Shown here in pieces: positions 1 to 6,524 of a stretch of DNA of 9,505 nt (its first letter is position 1; each line of letters begins with the position of its first letter). The notes beneath the pieces were generated by a model. That model made no database searches. It had not been told where the DNA came from and saw only the letters and a program-made list of their open reading frames with translations. The stretch is taken from the NCBI GenBank assembly GCA_947258835.1, contig CAMYJY010000192.1, positions 1 through 9,505 of the forward strand, given 5' to 3'. The position numbers and the translations under genes were made by a program. Source of the DNA: an uncultured Pirellulales bacterium. GTDB lineage: Bacteria; Planctomycetota; Planctomycetia; Pirellulales; Lacipirellulaceae.

Positions 1-50
1 CAACGAAAAATTAAATCCCTGTTCGTCGTTGCGTTGTTTCGTTGTGGTTC
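1..50. repeat. CGTTG-rich short repeat with inverted ends
   Basis: Downstream of the kinase gene. CAACGAAA at 1-8 is the exact reverse complement of TTTCGTTG at 37-44 (28-base spacer). The 19 bases at 32-50 match 1486-1504 with one mismatch. Both places are just beyond the 3' end of a minus-strand gene. The remaining sequence up to the kinase stop (51-223) holds only a 5-bp hairpin (188-200) without a T-run; I see no gene there. Confidence 0.4.
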
Positions 51-223
51 CTTTGCTGCCACAGGAAAGGCTGAGAAGAGAGTGAATTGCTGTCGGTGCG
101 CGCAGACGGTTGCCCAAATCTTGTGCCGAACAGGATTGGGGCGAGCCAGCAGTGGCACCCTAGGTCAAGTCTGAACGGGGGGTGGTTGCGGCTAGGCCGC
201 GCTGGGCAGTTCCGGGAGCGGCT

Positions 224-1216
224 TCAAGCACCCGTCAGCGAAGAAAAAGCACGGCTGCGGAAATTGCGCAGGGCAGCCACCATGTCGGGCATCGTCTGAT
301 AACGATCGCAGGGATTTTTTTCCAGCGCCCGCATGGCTATTTTCGCCAAGCGGGAGGGGATCTGCCGCGTGGGCGTGCGTTGCTCGGGCGGGATGGGTTG
401 TTCGTGGACAATCATGTCAAAGGTCTCGCTGATCTTTTCGCCCCGGTGGGGTTCTTTCAAAGTCAGGATCTCGTACAGCACGACCCCGATACTATACACA
501 TCCGTGCGGGCATCGATCTCAGCACCACCGCGTACCTGTTCCGGCGACATGTAGAGGGGGGTGCCCGGACGCTGGCCCACATTGGTCAGTTCGACGTGCG
601 CGCGATCCTGCAGGCTTTGTTCCACGTCGTCGTCCATAGTCCAGACCTTGGCCACTCCCCAATCCAGCAACACCACCTCACCAAAACTGCCAATCAAGAT
701 GTTTTCCGGTTTCACATCTCGATGCACAACGCCATGGGCATGCGCATAGGAGAGTGCGTTGCAGACCTGGATGATCACTCCCAGCAGCCGATCTAAATTG
801 TAGGTCTGCAGGGCCCGGGCATCCTGGGCCAGCTGCTTTTCGAGGATGTCACGGAGGGTCTCTCCGGACAATTTTTTCATGGTGAAGTACAGCCGCCGTT
901 GGATATCGTGACCGATCTCATAGACGGGGACCGTATTCGGATGCTGCAATTGGGCCGTGACCCGCGCCTCGCGCAAAAATCGGGCCTTGTGGTCGACGTG
1001 GTTTGCCAGGTGGGGATGCAACGTTTTCATCACCACGATCCGGCCGAGATTGTTGTCGCGGCAAGTCCGTAGCTCCGCGGACCCGCCTTGGGACAAGGCC
1101 TGAAAATCGGAATAGCGATTAAAACTATTGGAAAAATACTTCGACAGCTGACGATCGGTATCCTTGGCGTCGATGGAGGGATAATCGTCTGCCTCGCTGT
1201 GCTGCTCTGCGGTCAT
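224..1216 (-). CDS. Soluble serine/threonine protein kinase (Hanks type)
   Basis: A 330-residue eukaryotic-like Ser/Thr kinase predicted to transfer ATP phosphate to protein Ser/Thr residues in the cytoplasm; the substrate is unknown. The kinase domain spans about residues 35-320: degenerate glycine loop (LSQGGSAEL, 41-49), ATP-anchoring Lys64 (VVMK), helix-C Glu83, catalytic loop HRDVKPEN (165-172) with Asp167 and Asn172, metal-binding DWG (185-187) in place of DFG, activation-segment end GTPLYMSPEQ with Glu226, Asp239 and Arg305. All catalytic residues are present, so it should be active. There is no transmembrane segment and no sensor domain; about 34 N-terminal residues precede the domain and only about 10 follow it. 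The start is the ATG at 1216; the ribosome site is weak. The HRD-K-N / DWG combination is common in planctomycete kinases (family knowledge). It lies downstream of glnD on the same strand but about 310 bp away, so co-transcription is uncertain. Confidence 0.93.
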   Translation of the reverse strand: MTAEQHSEADDYPSIDAKDTDRQLSKYFSNSFNRYSDFQALSQGGSAELRTCRDNNLGRIVVMKTLHPHLANHVDHKARFLREARVTAQLQHPNTVPVYEIGHDIQRRLYFTMKKLSGETLRDILEKQLAQDARALQTYNLDRLLGVIIQVCNALSYAHAHGVVHRDVKPENILIGSFGEVVLLDWGVAKVWTMDDDVEQSLQDRAHVELTNVGQRPGTPLYMSPEQVRGGAEIDARTDVYSIGVVLYEILTLKEPHRGEKISETFDMIVHEQPIPPEQRTPTRQIPSRLAKIAMRALEKNPCDRYQTMPDMVAALRNFRSRAFSSLTGA

Positions 1217-1524
1217 ACCACGTTCACTCGGAATTCTGACAGAAATACATACTCAGTGGTTCCAAATTTGGCCGATGAAGCCGACTCGGGCAAAGTGCTA
1301 GCTGCCACAAGCGCCGGTTCCCGGGCGGCTTATCGCCCCAGGCCCAGGCGGGAACGGACGGGAATTTGGAAGGACTGAAACTCCTTACGGGTCCATCCTA
1401 GTGTAGTGCATCTACGGAAGAACGACCAAGGTCGAGTTGCAGGGATTGATAGCTTCCCATGTTGATCCGTGGTAGACGTTGTTTCCGTTGTTTCGTCGTG
1501 GTTCAAAATTCTCAGCCAGGTGTG
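1217..1524. other. Gap between kinase start and glnD end
   Basis: No supportable gene. It must contain the kinase promoter on the minus strand, but I see no convincing -35/-10 pair. A 5-bp hairpin with a 6-base loop (GGGCG at 1323-1327, CGCCC at 1334-1338) has no T-run on either side. The left-hand end of glnD is not followed by a recognisable terminator; instead the CGTTGTTTC repeat lies at 1477-1504. Confidence 0.5.
1477..1504. repeat. Tandem CGTTGTTTC 9-mer, second copy of short repeat
   Basis: Two perfect tandem copies of the 9-mer CGTTGTTTC (1477-1485, 1486-1494), followed by GTCGTGGTTC. The 19 bases at 1486-1504 match 32-50 with a single C/T difference. It begins 21 bases beyond the glnD stop codon, as read on the minus strand. 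Function unknown; position suggests a 3'-end or intergenic repeat family. Confidence 0.45.
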
Positions 1525-4185
1525 TTATTTGGACTCCACGACGTCCAGCAATTCGGTTTGCAATTCCTCCAGGCGACGGGCCTCGGTGAGAGGGTTGCCG
1601 TGCTGATCGGTAACATAAAACACATCCACCACTTGATCCAAGTACGTGCTGATTTTTGCATGGGCAATGAGCAGCCCGAAGTTGTTCAGTTTACGTGTCA
1701 GCAAATAGAGCAAACCGGCTCGATCGAAGGTAAAAACTTCGACAATCGTGAAGTCCGCGGAAAGATCATTGTCGATGCGCACCTCGTTGGGCAGGCTGGT
1801 GAGCTGCGATGTCGCCTGGGCCTTTTCTTGCCCCCAGACCTGTGGGAAACGTGGGGCCTCCTGGGCATCCACGGCCGCTTCCATGGCGCGGGTGATGGCA
1901 GCCAGGCAATCCGCCGACGGTCCCTCATGGTTGGGTCGGCCCGTCTTCTCATCCGCGTTCGCACGTGGAGCGGTGACCTGGTAACGGAGCATCAAAAAAT
2001 TTCCAGGCAACACGTCGGTAGCAGCCGCTAAAATTTCCCAGCCCGCGCTCGACAGCGCTCCGGCCATGCTGGAGAAAGCCCCACGCCCCACGCCCTGGTT
2101 GACGCCCGCCGTGAATTGAATCGTTTTCGTTTGGGGTTGATAAACGCCCCACACCACGGCCGCCGAGTCATCCAAGGCGCGAAATTGACGCAGCACCGCG
2201 GCCGCCTCCGGCACCGTGCAACTTGCCAGAAAACTGGCCGGGAGGGCCTGAGACTGTTGCTGGAACCACGGATCGGCTTGTTCCGCGGGTGCCAGGGAGT
2301 CCCACAGCCGCTGTCGATGGGCCTGCAACTGGGACTCTGAAGAGCGTCTCGCCTCAGGCGTTAACATCCGCACCGCGCGCACATACACGTCGGCCAGCAC
2401 GTCGACCTTCCAGTCATTCAGCACGCCCGGCCCCACCGCCTGCAGATCCGCGCAGGTCAGCACAAACAACATCCGCAAACGCTCCGCGCTGCCAATTTCC
2501 TCGGCGAAGGCTTTGAGCAACATCGCCTCGCTCGTGTCCCGCCGAAATGCCAAGTGCGCCAGGACCAAATGCTTGTGCACCAGCAACATGATATCCGCGG
2601 TAGTTTGCGCATCGAGGTGCAGCAGCTGGCACATGTCCTGAGCAATCCGCCGGCCGACCTCACTATGATCTTCGTCAAAACCCTTGCCCAGATCATGCAG
2701 GAGGAGGGCCAGATGCAGCGCGCGTTTGTCGGGCACATCCCGATACGCTTGGCCCAGCACATCGTCCCGATCGGCAAAGGCGGCCGCTTTGCGGACCGCA
2801 CGCAGGCAGTGCTCGTCCACCGTGTACTTGTGATACTGGTTGAATTGCAAGAGGCACCGCGCGTGCCGCATGGCAGGGAGGAGGATTTCCAGGTAACCCA
2901 ACTCATGCAGTGTCCGCAGTAGCCCTCCCACCAGCCGTGGCTCCGCCAGCAAATTATAAAATTGCTGGTGGACCTCGGGAGAGATGGTCACGTTTTTGAA
3001 CTCCGGTGCCGACAAATAGAGCGTCGACCAGGCCGCGTGCTCGATCGGTTTGCCGGAACGTGCGGAGAGTTCAACAAAGCGGAGGACTTCCCCCAAGTCC
3101 CGCTTGAGCTTGACGAAACCAGACTCCGTGGCATGCACGCTCCGTAGCCCAACGCGATAGTCGCCATCCACGTTCTTACTCAACATGGGATCCAGAACCC
3201 GCGTGACCCGCGAAGCCACCTGCAGACTGGCTTCGCGACGACGCACCATTTGCCACAGGTGGTTGGTATGGCGAAAATAGTCGCGCATAAAATGCTCGAC
3301 CGGCAATAGGCCGCCGCGATGGGTGTGTCCGTGCCACTCCGCCACCCGCAATTGTTCGGCCCGGTCGAGCAGGTCCCGTGTCTGCCCGGCAGCAAAGTGC
3401 ATTTCGTTCCGCAGTCGCAGTAAGAATTCCCGGGCGGACTGCAGGCGGTGATGGTCGAACTTGGAGAGCGCTCCTTGCAGCAGCAATCGATCCGGATCCA
3501 CCACGCCGTGTGCCACGAAGGACAGCCAGCCCAGTAAATTCAAATCGCGGAGGCCACCTCGTGAGCGTTTGACGTGGGGCTCCAACAGATAGACCGTTTC
3601 GCCGTATTGATCCCGCTCGGTCTGACGGGCTTGCAGAAAAATTTGACTCAGCGAACGGCTGTTGCGCTGCACCATCTGTTGGAATTTTTTGCGGAAAGAA
3701 TCAAAAATTTGCTGATGCCCCAAGAGAAACCGGGCTTCCATCAGGGAGGAGCAAATCACGGGGTCCTGCCGTGCCAACTGCACGGCTTCACTTTCCGTGC
3801 GGACGCTGTGGCCCAGCTGGAGCCCGACGTCGAATATTCCTTGGGTCAGCGGCCGTAGCTGGGCGGCGATTTCGCTATCCTGACGGGAGGTATGCAAGAG
3901 CATCAAATCGACGTCAGAATAGGGCGCGCATTGACGACGGCCATAACTCCCCAAGGCGACGATTGCCAGATTGCCCCGCAGGGCGTCGGCTTCGCGGGGC
4001 GCGAGTTCGGCTAAGGCGACGTCCCACAGACGTGAAATGACCGTGTCGACCAAGCCGGACAATTTGGCGGAGACACGTCCGCCCGTCAACTGCCGATCGT
4101 GCAACGTGCGTACTGCCTCACGCTGCTCTGCCAGCTCGCCGCGCAGCCAAATCACCGTGTCGCCGAGGCTTAAATTAGTGGCCAT
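1525..4185 (-). CDS. glnD: [Protein-PII] uridylyltransferase / uridylyl-removing enzyme GlnD
   Basis: An 886-residue bifunctional nitrogen sensor, normal length for the family. At low glutamine it adds UMP to PII; at high glutamine it removes it. Domains in order: nucleotidyltransferase with GSYGRR (79-84) and metal-binding SDVDL (Asp91, Asp93); GlnD nucleotidyltransferase-associated segment with EPHVKRSRGGLRD (202-214); HD phosphohydrolase domain with His459, HDLGK (497-501) and His537/His539; a divergent first ACT domain (about 687-740); a linker (about 741-800); and a clear second ACT domain (about 812-880, containing DRAGLL). ACT domains bind glutamine. Both catalytic motifs are intact, so both activities are expected. 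Its target glnB lies 271 bp upstream on the same strand with the key Tyr51. A terminator and a repeat array separate the two genes. The ATG at 4185 has only a poor ribosome site (TTTGAG), and that leader is repeat-derived. Confidence 0.97.
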   Translation of the reverse strand: MATNLSLGDTVIWLRGELAEQREAVRTLHDRQLTGGRVSAKLSGLVDTVISRLWDVALAELAPREADALRGNLAIVALGSYGRRQCAPYSDVDLMLLHTSRQDSEIAAQLRPLTQGIFDVGLQLGHSVRTESEAVQLARQDPVICSSLMEARFLLGHQQIFDSFRKKFQQMVQRNSRSLSQIFLQARQTERDQYGETVYLLEPHVKRSRGGLRDLNLLGWLSFVAHGVVDPDRLLLQGALSKFDHHRLQSAREFLLRLRNEMHFAAGQTRDLLDRAEQLRVAEWHGHTHRGGLLPVEHFMRDYFRHTNHLWQMVRRREASLQVASRVTRVLDPMLSKNVDGDYRVGLRSVHATESGFVKLKRDLGEVLRFVELSARSGKPIEHAAWSTLYLSAPEFKNVTISPEVHQQFYNLLAEPRLVGGLLRTLHELGYLEILLPAMRHARCLLQFNQYHKYTVDEHCLRAVRKAAAFADRDDVLGQAYRDVPDKRALHLALLLHDLGKGFDEDHSEVGRRIAQDMCQLLHLDAQTTADIMLLVHKHLVLAHLAFRRDTSEAMLLKAFAEEIGSAERLRMLFVLTCADLQAVGPGVLNDWKVDVLADVYVRAVRMLTPEARRSSESQLQAHRQRLWDSLAPAEQADPWFQQQSQALPASFLASCTVPEAAAVLRQFRALDDSAAVVWGVYQPQTKTIQFTAGVNQGVGRGAFSSMAGALSSAGWEILAAATDVLPGNFLMLRYQVTAPRANADEKTGRPNHEGPSADCLAAITRAMEAAVDAQEAPRFPQVWGQEKAQATSQLTSLPNEVRIDNDLSADFTIVEVFTFDRAGLLYLLTRKLNNFGLLIAHAKISTYLDQVVDVFYVTDQHGNPLTEARRLEELQTELLDVVESK

Positions 4186-4285
4186 ATTTACTCAAAGTGA
4201 AAATAGGTATGCCTGGTGCCGGCCGGTTTGGGCCGGAAAAGCCCACTCCATCCGCCTCTCAACCGGGTTTCTTGGCGAGCCGCCG
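4185..4285 (-). repeat. Dispersed ~100-bp module, copy 1 (glnD leader)
   Basis: Ungapped alignment to 6424-6524 (offset 2239) gives 85 of 101 identical bases; 13 of the 16 differences are transitions. The match starts on the last base of the glnD start codon, so this copy supplies the glnD 5' untranslated region and ribosome site. It holds a hairpin, CCGGCC (4219-4224) / GGCCGG (4231-4236) with a 6-base loop, kept in the other copy with one C-to-T change that still pairs as U-G in plus-strand RNA. The minus strand is open in the frame that gives MEWAFPAQTG...YLFSL before a TGA at 4194-4192. Likely a non-autonomous mobile or REP-like element; no terminal inverted repeats or target duplications are obvious. 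Confidence 0.8.
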
Positions 4286-4364
4286 CGGTGCGGAAACGGA
4301 GGCTGTTTTCTCGGGCTTTACCGGCTTCATGGAGGCCTCGTTTTTCGGGCTTTACCGGCTTCAT
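4188..4364 (-). other. 58-codon open frame in the repeat, ending at glnD start
   Basis: Starting at the ATG in the outer 34-bp unit, a 58-codon frame (begins MKPVKPEKRGLHEAGK, ends RHTYFHFE) crosses the whole repeat and stops with TAA only 2 bases before the glnD ATG. It has a plausible ribosome site, GAGG 5 bases before ATG. The product is Arg/Lys-rich and low-complexity, and I recognise no family. It may be a leader ORF coupling translation into glnD, or a by-product of the repeat. The second reading seems more likely, because two frames are open in both copies of the module. Confidence 0.25.
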
Positions 4365-4379
4365 GGAGGCCTCGTTTTT
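4312..4379. repeat. Two perfect 34-bp tandem direct repeats
   Basis: Units 4312-4345 and 4346-4379 are identical over all 34 bases; each contains the palindrome GAGGCCTC and, on the minus strand, GAGG-N5-ATGAAG, which resembles a ribosome site plus start codon. A decayed third unit is visible at about 4298-4311 (GAGGCTGTTTTCT against GAGGCCTCGTTTTT). There is no spacer between units, so this is not a CRISPR. The array sits between the glnB terminator and the 100-bp module, and is absent from the second copy of the module at 6424-6524. Confidence 0.9.
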
Positions 4380-4391
4380 AGGAGTATTTAG

Positions 4392-4421
4392 TAAAAAGGG
4401 CCGGCGCTGGTGCGCCGGCCC
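4392..4421 (-). terminator. Strong intrinsic terminator after glnB
   Basis: A perfect 10-bp GC stem (GGGCCGGCGC 4398-4407, GCGCCGGCCC 4412-4421) with loop TGGT. On the minus strand it is followed by TTTTT (complement of 4393-4397). It lies about 35 bases past the glnB stop and should end the amtB-glnB transcript before glnD. Confidence 0.92.
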
Positions 4422-4456
4422 AGAGGTCGCTGTGCCGTGTGAAGCTGCCTGTCGAA

Positions 4457-4795
4457 CTACAAGGCCTCGCCGCCCGTTTCCCCGGTGCGGATGCGGATCG
4501 TATCGGCCAAATCCGAAACAAAAATCTTGCCGTCACCGATCTGTCCGGTCTGGGCCGTTTTGATGATCGTGTCGATGACCATTTGCGCGCGATCACTGTC
4601 GACCGCCACTTCTAATTTGACCTTCGGAACAAAATCCACAGCGTATTCCGTGCCGCGATACGTTTCGGTATGGCCCTTTTGACGCCCAAAGCCACGCACT
4701 TCGGTAATGGTCATGCCAGCGACGCCTTGCTCACTTAAAGCATTTTTGACGTCCTCGAGTTTGAAGTGACGAATCACTGCTTCGATCTTCTTCAT
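4457..4795 (-). CDS. glnB: Nitrogen regulatory protein PII
   Basis: A 112-residue PII signal protein, exactly the usual length. It forms a trimer that senses ATP/ADP and 2-oxoglutarate and relays nitrogen status to AmtB, glutamine synthetase control and other partners. Visible features: start MKKIEAVIRHFKLEDVK; T-loop with YRGTEYAVDF, where Tyr51 is the classical uridylylation site and Tyr46 is also kept; C-terminal signature TGQIGDGKIFV; and the terminal RIRTGE segment. The T-loop has Thr49 where the usual signature has Ala or Ser, a mild variant. The ATG at 4795 has AGGA 8 bases upstream. It follows amtB by 86 bp on the same strand, is closed by a strong terminator, and the modifying enzyme GlnD is the next gene. 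Position beside amtB is usual for GlnK-type paralogues, so either name is defensible. Confidence 0.97.
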   Translation of the reverse strand: MKKIEAVIRHFKLEDVKNALSEQGVAGMTITEVRGFGRQKGHTETYRGTEYAVDFVPKVKLEVAVDSDRAQMVIDTIIKTAQTGQIGDGKIFVSDLADTIRIRTGETGGEAL

Positions 4796-4867
4796 CTCGT
4801 GTTTCCTTTATGTGTTGTTGACCTAATGTAGGAATGTGTCGTTGGATTTGTGCCAGCAAGCCGGCAT

Positions 4868-4886
4868 TTTAGGGCAAATCCCTAAA
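4868..4886 (-). other. Stem-loop across the amtB stop codon
   Basis: TTTAGGG (4868-4874) and CCCTAAA (4880-4886) are perfect complements around a 5-base loop, and the amtB TAG (4882-4884) is inside the stem. There is no T-run after it on the minus strand, so it is not a terminator. It could mark an mRNA processing or stability point between amtB and glnB. Confidence 0.5.
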
Positions 4887-6270
4887 CAAAGATATAACCC
4901 TCTTCACCGTGCTCGCTTTGGTCGAGACCCAATGTTTCGTCATTCTCGTTCACGCGCAAGCCAATCAGGGCCTGCAGGACCAGGAGGATGACGAGTGTGG
5001 CCACGATGCTGAAGATCCAGGTCACGGCCACGGCAGCCAACTGCCCGGCCATGACTTGCCCTCCCTCCAGCAAGCCCAGTTTTTCTCCCTCCGCGATATC
5101 CCAGCAGGCGCGGGTGGCGAACACGCCCGTGAGCACCGCCCCCAGCGTGCCGCCCACGCCATGCACACCGAAGGCATCCAGTGAATCATCGTAGCCAAGT
5201 TTGGCTTTCATCGTACCACAGGCAATCGCACAGATGATGCCGGCGGCAGCACCCATCATGAGAGCCGGCATGGGATTCACAAAACCCGCGGCAGGTGTGA
5301 TGCAGACGAGCCCCGCCACGGCACCCGAGGCGGCACCCAACACACTGGGCTTTCCGAGTGTGAGCCATTCGTAAAACGACCAGCCCAACAACCCCGCCGC
5401 CGCCGAGAAATGCGTCACGGCAAAGGCACTGCTGGTCAGGTGGTCGGACAACAACTCGCTACCGGCATTGAATCCAAACCAACCCACCCACAACATGGCC
5501 GCGCCCAGAGTCGTGTAGGTCAGGTTGTGTGGCCTCAAGTCGGCACTCCCAAAGCCCTCCCGGCGACCGATCACCAAGGCACAAATCAGGGCGGAGACGC
5601 CAGAGCTGATGTGCACCACCGTCCCCCCGGCAAAATCAAGCGCACCGCCCAGCAGCGAATTCTCGCCGCCAAAGGCCAACCAACCGCCACCCCACACCAT
5701 ATGGCAAAGAGGGCAGTAGACCAGTGTGCCCCACAGGATACTAAACAAAACCATCGCGCTGAATTTCATGCGTTCGGCAAAGGCACCGCAAATCAGTGCC
5801 GGAGTAATAATAAAAAACATGCCCTGAAATAGCATGTGCGTATACCGGGGAATGTCGCCTACCATGGGTTCCACCGGGGCCCCGGCCTCTTCGTTCCACG
5901 TCCGCTGCACGCCTTCCATCAAGAAATAGTCCCCGTTGCCGATGTACAACCCACCCTCGCCAAAGCACAGGCTGTAGCCGTACAGGGCCCAGAGCACGGT
6001 CATCAGTCCCATCAAAAACAGGCATTGCATCATCACGCCCAGCACGTTTTTCTTGCGGACCAACCCACCATAAAACATGGCCAGACCCGGGGCCGTCATA
6101 AACAGCACCAGCGCGCAGCACGTCAGCATCCAGGCATTGTGCCCGGCCAACGCCGCTGCTTCGGCCTGAGCTGCCACCTCCGCCAAATCCTGTGCCTGTC
6201 CCACCTGCGGTTGAAAGGCCAGCCCAGCCAGGACCAGCATTCCGACTAGCACTCCTCGTATCGTGCCCAT
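4882..6270 (-). CDS. amtB: Ammonium transporter AmtB with signal peptide
   Basis: A 462-residue Amt/Mep/Rh channel that conducts ammonium into the cytoplasm. Residues 1 to about 26 are a cleavable signal peptide (hydrophobic GVLVGMLVLAGLAF, then GQA before QDL), as in E. coli AmtB. The mature part starts with NAWMLTCCALVLFMTAPGLA and has about 11 membrane helices. Key residues: twin pore histidines His220 and His370 (DAFGVHGVGG), Asp212 matching the substrate-site Asp 8 residues before the first His, WFGFNAGS (264-271) with the gate Phe, ALICGAFAERMKF, and the conserved C-terminal tail GLDQSEHGEEGY needed for PII coupling. An in-frame GTG at 6282 would add four residues, but it overlaps the ribosome site, so the ATG at 6270 is preferred. 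glnB follows after 86 bp. No clear sigma-54 site is seen upstream. Confidence 0.97.
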   Translation of the reverse strand: MGTIRGVLVGMLVLAGLAFQPQVGQAQDLAEVAAQAEAAALAGHNAWMLTCCALVLFMTAPGLAMFYGGLVRKKNVLGVMMQCLFLMGLMTVLWALYGYSLCFGEGGLYIGNGDYFLMEGVQRTWNEEAGAPVEPMVGDIPRYTHMLFQGMFFIITPALICGAFAERMKFSAMVLFSILWGTLVYCPLCHMVWGGGWLAFGGENSLLGGALDFAGGTVVHISSGVSALICALVIGRREGFGSADLRPHNLTYTTLGAAMLWVGWFGFNAGSELLSDHLTSSAFAVTHFSAAAGLLGWSFYEWLTLGKPSVLGAASGAVAGLVCITPAAGFVNPMPALMMGAAAGIICAIACGTMKAKLGYDDSLDAFGVHGVGGTLGAVLTGVFATRACWDIAEGEKLGLLEGGQVMAGQLAAVAVTWIFSIVATLVILLVLQALIGLRVNENDETLGLDQSEHGEEGYIFV

Positions 6271-6274
6271 GTGT

Positions 6275-6280
6275 ACCTCC
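6275..6280 (-). promoter_or_regulatory. Ribosome binding site that fixes the amtB start
   Basis: GGAGGT on the minus strand, 4 bases before the ATG at 6270. The alternative GTG at 6282 lies immediately before this site, so the GTG reading would place the ribosome site inside the coding region. Confidence 0.7.
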
Positions 6281-6300
6281 ACCTAGTGATCGTTGCTCTA

Positions 6301-6334
6301 GAAAAAAACGCTCCGCCACGAGCCGCCTGGCTCG
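6301..6334 (-). terminator. Possible weak terminator or attenuator upstream of amtB
   Basis: CGAGCC (6319-6324) pairs with GGCTCG (6329-6334) around a 4-base loop. On the minus strand, 10 bases further on comes a run of seven T (complement of 6302-6308). The gap between stem and T-run is longer than ideal. It could end the adenosyltransferase transcript or act in the amtB leader, since it lies only about 30 bases before the amtB start. Confidence 0.35.
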
Positions 6335-6423
6335 AACGCCTGTCATGATTGGGTGAAGCGCCCCGCATCAGAATAAATTGCTCCCGGCCGCGCGTAAAGG
6401 AGCGCTGCAACTTAAGACGGGGT

Positions 6424-6524
6424 TATTTACTTAAAGTGAAAACAGGTGCATCCAGTGCTGGCCGATTTGGGCCGGAAAAGCCCACTCCATCTGCGTCTCA
6501 ACCAGGTTTCGTTGTGAGCCGCCG
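6424..6524 (-). repeat. Dispersed ~100-bp module, copy 2 (inside adenosyltransferase 3' end)
   Basis: Partner of 4185-4285 (85/101 identical, no gaps). Here the module encodes the C-terminal 30 residues and the TAA stop of the adenosyltransferase. The conserved hairpin is CTGGCC (6458-6463) / GGCCGG (6470-6475). The 34-bp tandem units of the first locus are missing; beyond about 6524 the sequence becomes ordinary adenosyltransferase coding sequence. Confidence 0.8.

Noticed and set aside
188..200. Hairpin GCGGC-TAG-GCCGC after the kinase stop, considered as a terminator
   Set aside because: Short 5-bp stem and no T-run on the minus strand.
182..796. 204-codon plus-strand open frame opposite the kinase
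   Set aside because: Antisense to the conserved kinase catalytic core, with no protein-family features.
1459..2031. 190-codon plus-strand open frame opposite the end of glnD
   Set aside because: Overlaps the strongly conserved C-terminal ACT domain of GlnD on the other strand and shows no domain of its own.
4312..4379. Tandem repeat considered as a CRISPR array
   Set aside because: Only two complete units, directly abutting with no spacers, and no cas genes.
4840..4855. TGGCAC on the minus strand between amtB and glnB, like a sigma-54 -24 box
   Set aside because: The -12 GC is not at the required distance (the sequence reads AAC there), so it does not form a sigma-54 promoter. No such site was found upstream of amtB either.
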